Source of the DNA: Afipia sp.
GTDB lineage: Bacteria; Pseudomonadota; Alphaproteobacteria; Rhizobiales; Xanthobacteraceae
Assembly: GCA_017308575.1 (NCBI GenBank)
Contig: JAFKEQ010000001.1
Location: 868,001 to 932,000 of the forward strand
Direction of reading: 5' to 3'
DNA length: 64,000 nucleotides
Shown in pieces: positions 51,344 to 59,091 of the stretch (the stretch's first letter is position 1; each line of letters begins with the position of its first letter). The notes under the pieces are model-generated. The model did no database searches. It saw only the letters and a program-made list of their open reading frames with translations, and was not told the DNA's origin. A program made the position numbers and the translations under genes.

Positions 51344-52195
51344 TCACTCGCCTTTGAACACGGCTTTGCGCTTCTCCACGAACGCCTTCACCGCTTCCTT
51401 GTGATCGGCGGTGGCCGCAGTGCGCACCATGCGCTCGGCCTCGTGGTCGAGCGAGGTGAGGAAATCGTTCATCAGCGCTTCGTCGAGGTTATCCTTCATG
51501 AAGCGCAGCGCCTTGGCCGGACCGTCGGCAAGGGTCTTCGCCCAGGCGAAGGCGGCATCGCGCAACTCCTCATCCGGCACCACGCGGTTGACGAGACCGA
51601 GCGCCTCACAGCGCGCCGCGTCGATCTTCTCGCCGAAGAACATCAGTTCCCGTGCGCGCGCCGTGCCGACAAGCCGCGTCAGCAGCCACGCCATCCCGTA
51701 GTCGCCGCTCAATCCGATCTTCACATAGGCCGTGGTCACGAAGGCCGATGCCGCCGCGACGCGCAGGTCGCAGGCCAGTGCCAGCGAAAGCCCCGCGCCT
51801 GCGGCAGGACCGGGCAATGCGGCAATGGTCGGCTTGCGCACATTGACCAGCACGCCGGTCAGCGTGCGCTGTCGTTCCTGCAGGCGCGCGACCTTCTGGT
51901 CGAATGTCAGTTCCGGCGCGGTGCTGCCGCCGGACTTGCCGCCCATGCCCTTGACGTCGCCGCCCGCGCAGAACGCGGTGCCCGCGCCGGTGATGAGCAG
52001 CGCACCGACATTCGGATCTTCGCCGCAGAGCTTGATCATTCGGCGCAGCGCGGGCGTGAGCTGGTCTGAGAGCGAATTGCGCGCCTGCGGCCGGTTGAGC
52101 GTGATGACGGCGACACGTTCGCGAATTTCGCACAGCAGTTCATCGGTTCCGGTGTCGATCGTATGCCCGGTGCGGGCGGGGTCTGTGTTGCTCAT
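51344..52195 (-). CDS. Enoyl-CoA hydratase/isomerase (crotonase) family, PaaG-like
   Basis: A 283-residue crotonase: 'VAVITLNRPQARNSLSDQL', oxyanion-hole segments 'GTAFCAGGDVKGMG' and 'ALPGPAAGAGLSLALACDL', and 'VKIGLSGDYGMAWLLTRLVG'. The first catalytic Glu of true hydratases, expected after the GxG, is Leu or Ser here, while an Asp is kept in 'GLSGDYG'; this matches isomerase types such as PaaG. It is convergent with the thiolase gene. The likely reaction is therefore double-bond isomerisation or a related step rather than hydration. Confidence 0.86.
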   Translation of the reverse strand: MSNTDPARTGHTIDTGTDELLCEIRERVAVITLNRPQARNSLSDQLTPALRRMIKLCGEDPNVGALLITGAGTAFCAGGDVKGMGGKSGGSTAPELTFDQKVARLQERQRTLTGVLVNVRKPTIAALPGPAAGAGLSLALACDLRVAAASAFVTTAYVKIGLSGDYGMAWLLTRLVGTARARELMFFGEKIDAARCEALGLVNRVVPDEELRDAAFAWAKTLADGPAKALRFMKDNLDEALMNDFLTSLDHEAERMVRTAATADHKEAVKAFVEKRKAVFKGE

Positions 52196-52474
52196 CGTCT
52201 CGTTCCGATACGGGTTCCGAAACGAAACTGTGGACGCGGGGCAGCCAGTTGGCCAGCAAAACCTGGCGCAACCCTGTCATGTGGCGCGCCGTTTTCGCTT
52301 CAAATTCGATCCTCGCGCATGCAGCGCGGTGTTCATCGGCCGTTCAAGGATAGAGTCGCTAAAAAGACCAGACATCAGGTCATGACCCGGCTGCGCCCGG
52401 TGTGTATGCTGATGGTCACGGTCGTTCTATGATCGTCTGCTTCTCTGTTTCGACATTCCTGCTGGGAGATTTTC

Positions 52475-53149
52475 ATGCGCAAGTTTCTGACGGTCCTCGC
52501 GGCGCTGGCGTCGCTGAGTCTCACCAATTGCGGATACAACGCGATCCAGCAGAATGACGAGTCGGTGAAGTCGAGCTGGTCCGAGGTGGTGAACCAGTAT
52601 CAGCGCCGCGCCGATCTGGTGCCCAACATCGTCAATTCGGTGAAGGGCTTCGCGCAGCAGGAAAAAGATGTATTGCTCGGCGTGACCAATGCGCGCGCCA
52701 AGGTCGGAACGATTCAGGTGTCGCCGGATGTGGTGAACGATCCGGCGACCTTGCAGAAATTCCAGCAGGCGCAGAGCGAACTGACCGGCGCGCTGTCGCG
52801 CCTTCTGGTGACGACCGAGAATTATCCGCAGCTCAAGTCGGACCAGTTGTTCCGCGATCTGGTGGCGCAGCTGGAAGGCACGGAGAACCGCATCGCCGTG
52901 GCGCGCAACCGCTACATCAAGGCGGTGCAGGATTATAACGTCGGCATCCGCACCTTCCCGAACAACCTGACCGCGATGGTGTTTGGCTACAAGGAGAAGG
53001 CGAACTTCACCGTGGAGAACGAGAAGTCGATTTCCACCGCCCCGAAGGTCGATTTCAACGTGCCTCCGGCAGCGGCGCCAGCACCAGCACCAGCACCAGC
53101 ACCTGCTCCCGCAACACCGGCACCCGCGCCGGCCGAGCCCGCCAAGTAA
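52475..53149 (+). CDS. lemA: LemA family lipoprotein-like protein
   Basis: A 224-residue LemA protein. 'LASLSLTNCGYN' is a plausible lipobox with Cys. The domain has 'NDESVKSSWSEVVNQYQRRADLVPNIVNSVKGFAQQEKDVL' and the 'VARNRYIKAVQDYNVGIRTFPNNLTAMVFGYKEK' helix of the family. The tail is a microrepeat of Pro-Ala pairs (residues 195-223). It is followed by two TPM-domain genes, a standard cluster. LemA's biochemical role is unknown; it is membrane-associated. Confidence 0.93.
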   Translation: MRKFLTVLAALASLSLTNCGYNAIQQNDESVKSSWSEVVNQYQRRADLVPNIVNSVKGFAQQEKDVLLGVTNARAKVGTIQVSPDVVNDPATLQKFQQAQSELTGALSRLLVTTENYPQLKSDQLFRDLVAQLEGTENRIAVARNRYIKAVQDYNVGIRTFPNNLTAMVFGYKEKANFTVENEKSISTAPKVDFNVPPAAAPAPAPAPAPAPATPAPAPAEPAK

Positions 53150-53171
53150 AGGCGGGCAGCGGATACCCGCG

Positions 53172-54026
53172 ATGAAGGCGGTCAAGGCGCTCATTCTCGC
53201 GTTCCTGCTGTGCTTCGCGTCCGCCGCGCTGGCGGACGTCGCGGTGCCGCCGCTGACCGGCCGCGTCGTCGATCTGACAGGAACGCTGTCGGCCGATCAG
53301 GCGGCGACTCTCGAACAGACGCTGAAGGATTTCGAAGACCGCAAGGGCAGCCAGGTGGCGGTGCTGATCGTGCCGACCACACAGCCGGAAACCATCGAAC
53401 AGTATTCGCTGCGCGTGGTCGAGCAATGGAAGCTCGGCCGCAAGAAAGTGGACGACGGCGCGCTGCTGATCATCGCCAAGAACGACCGCAAGCTGCGCAT
53501 CGAAGTCGGCTATGGCCTCGAGGGCGCGCTGAACGACGCCACGTCCAAGCGCATCATCGACGAGATCATCACACCGAAGTTTCGCAGCGGCGATTTTGCC
53601 GGCGGCATTTCCGACGGCGTGGACCGCATCCTGAAAGTGATTGACGGCGAGCCGCTGCCCGCGCCGAAGCCCGAAGGCGAGATGCCGGATCTCAGCGCCA
53701 TCGGCGAATACTTTCCGTTTCTCTTTATTATTGCGCTGGTCGGCGGCGGAATTTTCCGCGCGATCTTCGGGCGGCTGCTCGGTTCGGTCATCGCGGGCGG
53801 CGGCGTCGCGGCTTTCATCTGGTTCTTTCTGGGCACACTCTCCATCGCAGCCGTCGGCGGCCTGATCGCGTTTTTTATCACGCTGATCGGGGACGCCATT
53901 GTGTCGTCGGGTGGCGGTGGACGCGGCGGCTATGGCGGCGGGTTCAGTTCCGGATCGAGCAGTTCGGGCGGATTCAGCGGAGGCGGCGGCAGCTTCGGCG
54001 GCGGCGGCGCATCGGGCAGTTGGTGA
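53172..54026 (+). CDS. TPM domain-containing YgcG-like membrane protein
   Basis: A 284-residue protein with a signal peptide ('LILAFLLCFASAALA'), a TPM domain ('GRVVDLTGTLSADQAATLEQTLKDFEDRKGSQVAVLIVPTT', 'NDRKLRIEVGYGLEGALNDATSKRIIDE'), two or three membrane helices ('FPFLFIIALVGGGIFRAIFG') and a Gly/Ser-rich tail ('GGFSGGGGSFGGGGASG'). This is the YgcG layout. It is 22 bases after lemA and 4 before the next TPM gene, so the three are one operon. Function is unknown; TPM domains are linked to envelope and photosystem repair. Confidence 0.92.
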   Translation: MKAVKALILAFLLCFASAALADVAVPPLTGRVVDLTGTLSADQAATLEQTLKDFEDRKGSQVAVLIVPTTQPETIEQYSLRVVEQWKLGRKKVDDGALLIIAKNDRKLRIEVGYGLEGALNDATSKRIIDEIITPKFRSGDFAGGISDGVDRILKVIDGEPLPAPKPEGEMPDLSAIGEYFPFLFIIALVGGGIFRAIFGRLLGSVIAGGGVAAFIWFFLGTLSIAAVGGLIAFFITLIGDAIVSSGGGGRGGYGGGFSSGSSSSGGFSGGGGSFGGGGASGSW

Positions 54027-54030
54027 CGCA

Positions 54031-54528
54031 ATGGGAATCGGGCGCATCGGCAAACACCTTCTTCTCAACCGCTGGCGGGTGCGGCGCGCTTTTCCGCGCC
54101 ATGTGCTTGCGAATATCGAGAAAGCCATCAAGGCCAGCGAGGCGGCGCATGCCGGACAGATCCGGTTCGCGGTTGAAGGCGCACTCGACGGACGTCCGCT
54201 GTTCAAGGATCAGCCCGCGCGCGATCGTGCCATCGATGTGTTCGCGGACCTGCGGCTGTGGGACACCGCGCATCGCAACGGCGTCCTGATCTATCTGCTG
54301 CTGGCGGACCGCGACGTGGAGATCGTCGCCGATCGCGGCATAGCCGAGAAAGTCGCGCAGGCCGAATGGGAGAAAATCTGCCGCGCCATGGAAGCGGAAT
54401 TCCGCGCGGGGAATTTCGAGGGCGGCGTGCTGAAAGGCATCACGGCGGCGACGCAGTTGCTGGCGAAGCACTTTCCGCCGGGCGCGGCGCATCCGAACGA
54501 ACTGCCGGACAAGCCGGTGGTGTTGTAA
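54031..54528 (+). CDS. TPM domain-containing protein (second TPM gene)
   Basis: A 165-residue protein with a single TPM-type domain and no Gly-rich tail: 'VLANIEKAIKASEAAHAGQIRFAVEGALDGRPLF', 'DLRLWDTAHRNGVLIYLLLADRDVEIVADRGIAEKV'. It starts with a basic leader 'GKHLLLNRWRVRRAFPRHV', so it may lie at the inner face of the membrane. It is the last gene of the lemA operon. Confidence 0.87.
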   Translation: MGIGRIGKHLLLNRWRVRRAFPRHVLANIEKAIKASEAAHAGQIRFAVEGALDGRPLFKDQPARDRAIDVFADLRLWDTAHRNGVLIYLLLADRDVEIVADRGIAEKVAQAEWEKICRAMEAEFRAGNFEGGVLKGITAATQLLAKHFPPGAAHPNELPDKPVVL

Positions 54529-54544
54529 AGTGTCGGTGGCCTGA

Positions 54545-54650
54545 GTGCCTCATGGAGAGGAGCGCATCTTGCGCGTCTTGAACCATGAGGCCGCACCATC
54601 TCATCCTTCGAGACGCGCGCAAGAGCGCGCTCCTCAGGATGAGGGCAGTC
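54545..54650. repeat. Palindromic repeats (TCATCCTGAGG family)
   Basis: One unit is CCTCATGGAGAGGAGCGC paired with a CATGAGG arm (about 54547-54593), and a second is CTCATCCTTCGAGACG paired with CTCCTCAGGATGAG (about 54600-54645). They sit between convergent genes and match the units at 4760-4866 and 58961-59063. Confidence 0.75.
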
Positions 54651-54655
54651 CCATT

Positions 54656-57600
54656 TTAGCGGAGCTTTCCCCCGGTCATCAGCCCGATATTGCCGCCTGC
54701 TGCCGCCGTGTTGATCGTCACCGTCTGTTCGGTGGCGAGGCGTGGAAGATAATGCGGCCCGCCGGCCTTTGGCCCCGTGCCCGACAATCCATGTCCGCCG
54801 AACGGCTGCACGCCGACCACCGCGCCGATCATGTTGCGGTTGACGTAGATGTTGCCGACACTGAGCCGGTCCACGACGGCGTCAACCGTGTCGTCGATGC
54901 GCGAATGAATGCCGAGCGTCAGGCCATGGCCGCTGTCGGCGATGGATTGCAGCACGCGCGCGAAGTCCGCCGCCTTGTAGCGGACCACATGCAGGATCGG
55001 GCCGAACACTTCCTCGGTCAGGTCATCGGCGCTGCCGAGTTCAAAAATATGCGGCGCGACGAAGTGGCCGGAGGTGGGCGCATCCCCGGCAAAATGCACG
55101 CGCGCGGATGTTTTCATCCTTGCAATGTGCGCATCCAGTCGTTCCTTCGCCTCGGCGTCGATCACCGGTCCGATTTGCGTTGCCGGATCGCGCGGATCGC
55201 CAACCTTCAGTTCGCGCGCCGCGCCCGCGATCATCTCGATTATGCGGTCCGCAACATCCTCCTGCACGAACAACAGCCGCAGCGCCGAGCAGCGCTGGCC
55301 TGCGGAGCGGAATGCCGACATCACCACATCGTCGGTGACCTGTTCGGGCAAGGCGGTGGCGTCCACGATCATGGCGTTGATGCCACCGGTTTCGGCGATC
55401 AGCGGCACGATCGGGCCATCCTTCGCCGCCAGCGTGCGGTTGATCGATTGCGCCACCTCCGTCGAACCTGTGAAGACAACGCCCGCGGCACGTGAGTCCG
55501 CAACCAAGGCTGCGCCGATTGTGCCGTCGCCCTGCACGAGATGCAGCGCGGATGTGGGAATGCCGGCTTCATGCAGCAGCGCGACGGCTTCGGCCGCGAT
55601 GCGCGGCGTTTGCTCGGCAGGCTTGGCAAGGACCGCGTTGCCTGCCATCAGGCATGCGGTGACCTGTCCCAGAAAAATCGCCAGCGGGAAATTCCATGGC
55701 GAGATCGCCACCATCACGCCGCGTCCGCGCAGGCGCAGCACATTGCTCTCGCCGGTCGGGCCGGGCAGAACTGTACCATCATCGAATAGTTTGCGGCCTT
55801 CCATCGCGTAGTAGCGGCAGAAGTCGATGGCTTCGCGCACCTCGGAGACGGCGTCATCGATGGTCTTGCCGTCTTCGTCTTGCAGCAGCGCGATGAATAG
55901 CGGCATCCGCCGTTCCAGCAGATCCGCTGCCTGCTCCAGCGCTGCGGCGCGGATGTCCGCGGGTGTCCGACTCCATTGGGTGAAGCCGTCGCGGGCGTGC
56001 GCCATCGCATCCGCGACATCGTTTTCAGCCGAGCGCCTGATCTGTCCGGACGATGCGGGCGCTTCACGAACCGATCGCAGCAATCCGTCGAGCGCGCTGC
56101 GATCGCCGAACTCGACACCGCGCGAATTGATCCGAGGTAGGTAGAGATCGCGCGGCAGCGGCAGATTCGGCGCATGCGCCTGATCCGGCGATGTGACGAT
56201 CTGCTCCGGCCGCATCAGCAAGGTCTCAACCGGAATGGTGTCATCGGCCGCCTGCGCGACGAAGGAGGAATTCGCGCCGTTTTCCAGCAAGCGGCGGACG
56301 AGATAGGCGAGCAGATCGCGGTGACTGCCGACCGGCGCATAGGTGCGCAGCGCCAGCGCGGGCCTGTCCGCATGAAGCTGCGCATAGAGCGCGTCGCCCA
56401 TGCCGTGCAGACGCTGAAACTCGTAGTCGCCGGCCTCGCCCGCAAGTTCCGCGATGGTCGCCACCGACAGCGCGTTATGGGTGGCGAATTGCGGGAAGAT
56501 GCGCGGGCGCAAGGCGAGCAGCTTGCGCGCGCAGGCGATATAGTTGAGATCGGTCATCGCCTTGCGGGTGAAAACCGGATAGCCGTCGAGGCCGCGCTCC
56601 TGCGCGCGTTTGATTTCGGTGTCCCAGTACGCGCCCTTCACCAGGCGGAGCGTGATGCGCCGGTCGTGCCGCTCGGCAAGAGCGTGGATATGGTCGATCA
56701 CCGCCTCGGCCCGTTTCTGATAGGCCTGCACGGCGAGGCCGAATCCATCCCACCCGGCGAGCGACGGATCGGCGAACACCGTATCGATCACATCGAGCGA
56801 CAGTTCGAGCCGGTCCGCTTCCTCGGCGTCGATGGTGAAATGCATGTCACGGGCTTTTGCGCGCTGCGCGAGATCGCGCACCAGCGGCACAATCTCCGTC
56901 ATCACGCGCGTCCGGCTCAGCGCCTCATAGCGCGGATGCAGCGCGGAGAGCTTGACGGAGATTCCAGGCTGGTCCGCAGGCGCGCCTTTGCGCGCGGCCG
57001 CGCCGATGGCGTCGATGGCCGAGGCATAAGCCTCGAAGTAGTGCGCGGCGGCGGCGGCGGTGCGCGCGCCTTCGCCCAGCATGTCGAAGGAATAACGATG
57101 ATGATGCGCAGGCCCGTCGTTGTCCGAGGTGCGCGCCAGCGCGGCGTGAATGGTCTCGCCCAGCACGAAATGATTGCCCATCAGGCGCATGGCCTGCCGG
57201 GTCGCGGTGCGCACGGCAGGCAGGCCGATGCGCTTTGCGATGGCGCCGACGGTGCCTTGCGGCGTTTCGCCGGGCCGGATCACCCGCGCGGAGAGGCCGA
57301 GCGCCCAGACGGAGGCATTGACCAGCAGCGTCTGCGATCGCGTCTGATGATGCGCGAAGTCGCCCTGGCCGAGTTTGTCTTCGATGAAGCGGTCCGCGGT
57401 GGCGGCATCCGGCACGCGCAGCAGCGCCTCCGCCATCACCATCAGCGCGAGGCCTTCCTTGGTGGAGAGCGCGAATTCGCGCAGCATGTCCTCGACGCCG
57501 CCGAAGCCGCCGTCCTCCGCGCGAACCGCGTCGATCAGGCGTGTCGCGGTGCGGTCGATGCGGGTCTGCTGTTCCGCCGATAGCGGCGGCAGAGCGAGGA

Positions 57601-57667
57601 GCCGCGCGGCGATCGCGCTGTCATCGGGAGAATAAGGCGCGGAAAAAACCGGAAATGTGCTGGACAT
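54656..57667 (-). CDS. putA: Bifunctional proline dehydrogenase/L-glutamate gamma-semialdehyde dehydrogenase PutA
   Basis: PutA oxidises proline to glutamate in two steps. The 1003-residue protein has a PRODH barrel (about residues 130-430: 'HFTIDAEEADRLELSLDVID', 'LRLVKGAYWDTEIKRAQERGLDGYPVFTRK', 'YEFQRLHGMGDALY') and an aldehyde dehydrogenase domain (about 480-960: 'AISPWNFPLAIFLGQV', 'GSTEVAQSINRTLA', catalytic Cys in 'SAGQRCSALRLL'). The N-terminal ribbon-helix-helix DNA-binding domain of E. coli PutA is absent, so regulation must be by another protein; a divergent Lrp-type gene is adjacent. The ATG at 57667 is used. Confidence 0.96.
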   Translation of the reverse strand: MSSTFPVFSAPYSPDDSAIAARLLALPPLSAEQQTRIDRTATRLIDAVRAEDGGFGGVEDMLREFALSTKEGLALMVMAEALLRVPDAATADRFIEDKLGQGDFAHHQTRSQTLLVNASVWALGLSARVIRPGETPQGTVGAIAKRIGLPAVRTATRQAMRLMGNHFVLGETIHAALARTSDNDGPAHHHRYSFDMLGEGARTAAAAAHYFEAYASAIDAIGAAARKGAPADQPGISVKLSALHPRYEALSRTRVMTEIVPLVRDLAQRAKARDMHFTIDAEEADRLELSLDVIDTVFADPSLAGWDGFGLAVQAYQKRAEAVIDHIHALAERHDRRITLRLVKGAYWDTEIKRAQERGLDGYPVFTRKAMTDLNYIACARKLLALRPRIFPQFATHNALSVATIAELAGEAGDYEFQRLHGMGDALYAQLHADRPALALRTYAPVGSHRDLLAYLVRRLLENGANSSFVAQAADDTIPVETLLMRPEQIVTSPDQAHAPNLPLPRDLYLPRINSRGVEFGDRSALDGLLRSVREAPASSGQIRRSAENDVADAMAHARDGFTQWSRTPADIRAAALEQAADLLERRMPLFIALLQDEDGKTIDDAVSEVREAIDFCRYYAMEGRKLFDDGTVLPGPTGESNVLRLRGRGVMVAISPWNFPLAIFLGQVTACLMAGNAVLAKPAEQTPRIAAEAVALLHEAGIPTSALHLVQGDGTIGAALVADSRAAGVVFTGSTEVAQSINRTLAAKDGPIVPLIAETGGINAMIVDATALPEQVTDDVVMSAFRSAGQRCSALRLLFVQEDVADRIIEMIAGAARELKVGDPRDPATQIGPVIDAEAKERLDAHIARMKTSARVHFAGDAPTSGHFVAPHIFELGSADDLTEEVFGPILHVVRYKAADFARVLQSIADSGHGLTLGIHSRIDDTVDAVVDRLSVGNIYVNRNMIGAVVGVQPFGGHGLSGTGPKAGGPHYLPRLATEQTVTINTAAAGGNIGLMTGGKLR

Positions 57668-57734
57668 GGGTCCTCTCAATGTCCGCCACCATATCCCTGA
57701 GTTTTGCCGCATATCGATAGATAAATTCGCAATT

Positions 57735-57776
57735 TTTCCTTAGAATATCAGGGTAAAATATGATATTTCCTTAGAA
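57735..57776. promoter_or_regulatory. Operator region of the putA/Lrp-type divergent promoter
   Basis: Inverted repeat AATATCA (57744-57750)/TGATATT (57761-57767) and a direct repeat TTTCCTTAGAA (57735-57745 and 57766-57776, spaced 31 bases, about three helical turns). This AT-rich arrangement fits Lrp/AsnC-type binding. Confidence 0.6.
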
Positions 57777-58238
57777 ATGAGTGATTTTGACAAAACCGAC
57801 CGGAAGATTCTCAATATCCTGCAGGCCGATGGCCGGATCGCCAATGTCGAAATGGCCGAGCGCATCGGCCTGTCGCCGACGTCGATCGGCGAGCGACTGA
57901 AACGGCTGCAGCGCGACGGCTTTATCGAAGGCTACGGCGCGCGGCTGAATCCGCACAAGCTCGGACTCGGCCTTCTGGTGTTCGTCGAGGTGCTGCTGGA
58001 CAAGACCACGCCGGATGTGTTCGCGCGTTTCGCCTCGGCCGTGAAACTCGCGCCCGAAGTTCTTGAATGTCACATGGTCGCGGGCGGTTTCGATTATCTG
58101 GTGAAAGCGCGCGTGGCCGACATGACGGCATATCGGCGGTTTCTTGGCGACATTCTGCTGGCCCTGCCGGGCGTGAAGGAAACGCGCACATATGCGGTGA
58201 TGGAGGAAGTCAAGCGCGATGCGCCGCTGCCTGTGTAA
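57777..58238 (+). CDS. putR: Lrp/AsnC family transcriptional regulator (PutR-like)
   Basis: A 153-residue Lrp-type protein: winged helix-turn-helix 'DFDKTDRKILNILQADGRIANVEMAERIGLSPTSIGERLKRLQRDGFI' and the RAM effector domain ('VLECHMVAGGFDYLVKARVADM'). It is divergent from putA, the position of PutR in Agrobacterium and Rhodobacter, which activates putA in response to proline. The symbol is given by that context. Confidence 0.85.
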   Translation: MSDFDKTDRKILNILQADGRIANVEMAERIGLSPTSIGERLKRLQRDGFIEGYGARLNPHKLGLGLLVFVEVLLDKTTPDVFARFASAVKLAPEVLECHMVAGGFDYLVKARVADMTAYRRFLGDILLALPGVKETRTYAVMEEVKRDAPLPV

Positions 58239-58326
58239 GGAACCGCATGCGCGACTTCGCTCTGTCGAAGATCGAAAAAATCCGCCATAGTCCTGCGGCA
58301 TCCCGTCCCGAAAAAACTGTTCAGTG

Positions 58327-58947
58327 ATGTCCCGTAAAATTCTGATCGCCGCATTGCTCGCTGGTCTTGTGTCCAGCGCCGCGCCTGCCGCCGCCTTGCA
58401 ACTCACGCCGCAACAGGCCGATCTCTACACCTCGGTCTCGATCAATCCGCCGTCGGTGAACGGAATGACGGTGTGTTACGGCTTTGTCTGCCGCCGGCGG
58501 GAGATGCTCAATTTCACGGCCTCCGATCAGAAACAGCTTTCGCAAATCATGGCGAGGGGCAAGGCGTCCGCGGTCGCGGAACGCGTGGCGATTCAGAAAG
58601 CCGTGGTCTGGTTCGACAAACGCATGGGCTCGATGATCGGAACGGCCAAGCGCGTGGCGCGCGCGGATATCCGCAGCGGCGCTGACGCCGGCAACTACGA
58701 TTGCTGGGATTCGACGCGCAATGTGACGAGCCTGCTGCTGGTGATGCAGGAATGGGGCCTGCTCAAGCATCACACGGTGAGCAACCCGCGCTACCGCGGC
58801 AACATTCTCGTCATGCAGCTGCCGCACAACACGGCGGTCATCATGGAGAAGAACAGCCGTGTGGAGTGGGCGGTCGATATGTGGACCACGCGCTACGCCC
58901 AGCCGCCGGATGTCATGCTCGTGGATCAGTGGCTGAAAGAAGAGTGA
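58327..58947 (+). CDS. Secreted protein of unknown function with a possible Cys-His-Asp triad
   Basis: A 206-residue protein with a signal peptide (MSRKILIAALLAGLVSSAAPAAALQ). The mature part has 'AGNYDCWDSTRNVTSLLLVMQEWGLLKHHTV' (Cys126), 'MQLPHNTAVIME' (His167) and 'VEWAVDMWTTRY' (Asp184). A Cys at a helix start, then His, then Asp is the order of transglutaminase-like cysteine peptidases, but overall similarity is not obvious, so I do not assign the family. An in-frame GTG three bases earlier is a possible start. It is 88 bases after the PutR-like gene. Confidence 0.7.
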   Translation: MSRKILIAALLAGLVSSAAPAAALQLTPQQADLYTSVSINPPSVNGMTVCYGFVCRRREMLNFTASDQKQLSQIMARGKASAVAERVAIQKAVVWFDKRMGSMIGTAKRVARADIRSGADAGNYDCWDSTRNVTSLLLVMQEWGLLKHHTVSNPRYRGNILVMQLPHNTAVIMEKNSRVEWAVDMWTTRYAQPPDVMLVDQWLKEE

Positions 58948-58960
58948 TCGGGATAGCCGT

Positions 58961-59063
58961 CACCCTGAGGTGCGCGGCTGTTGCCGCGCCTCGAAGGGCG
59001 CCGGCGGTATCGATTGTCATCCTTCGAGGCTCGCCGCAACTGCGGCTCGCACCTCAGGATGAC
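58961..59063. repeat. Palindromic repeats (TCATCCTGAGG family)
   Basis: Unit one pairs TCACCCTGAGGTGCGC with GCGCCTCGAAGGGCG (about 58961-58999); unit two pairs GTCATCCTTCGAGGC with GCACCTCAGGATGAC (about 59016-59063). It is the third occurrence of this family in the window, again between convergent genes. Confidence 0.78.
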
Positions 59064-59091
59064 GCCTCGCACTCCATCGGCCGGACTGCGT

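Noticed and set aside
53080..53145. Short tandem repeats of CAGCAC-type in lemA
   Set aside because: They encode the Pro-Ala tail of LemA; a simple coding microsatellite rather than a separate element.
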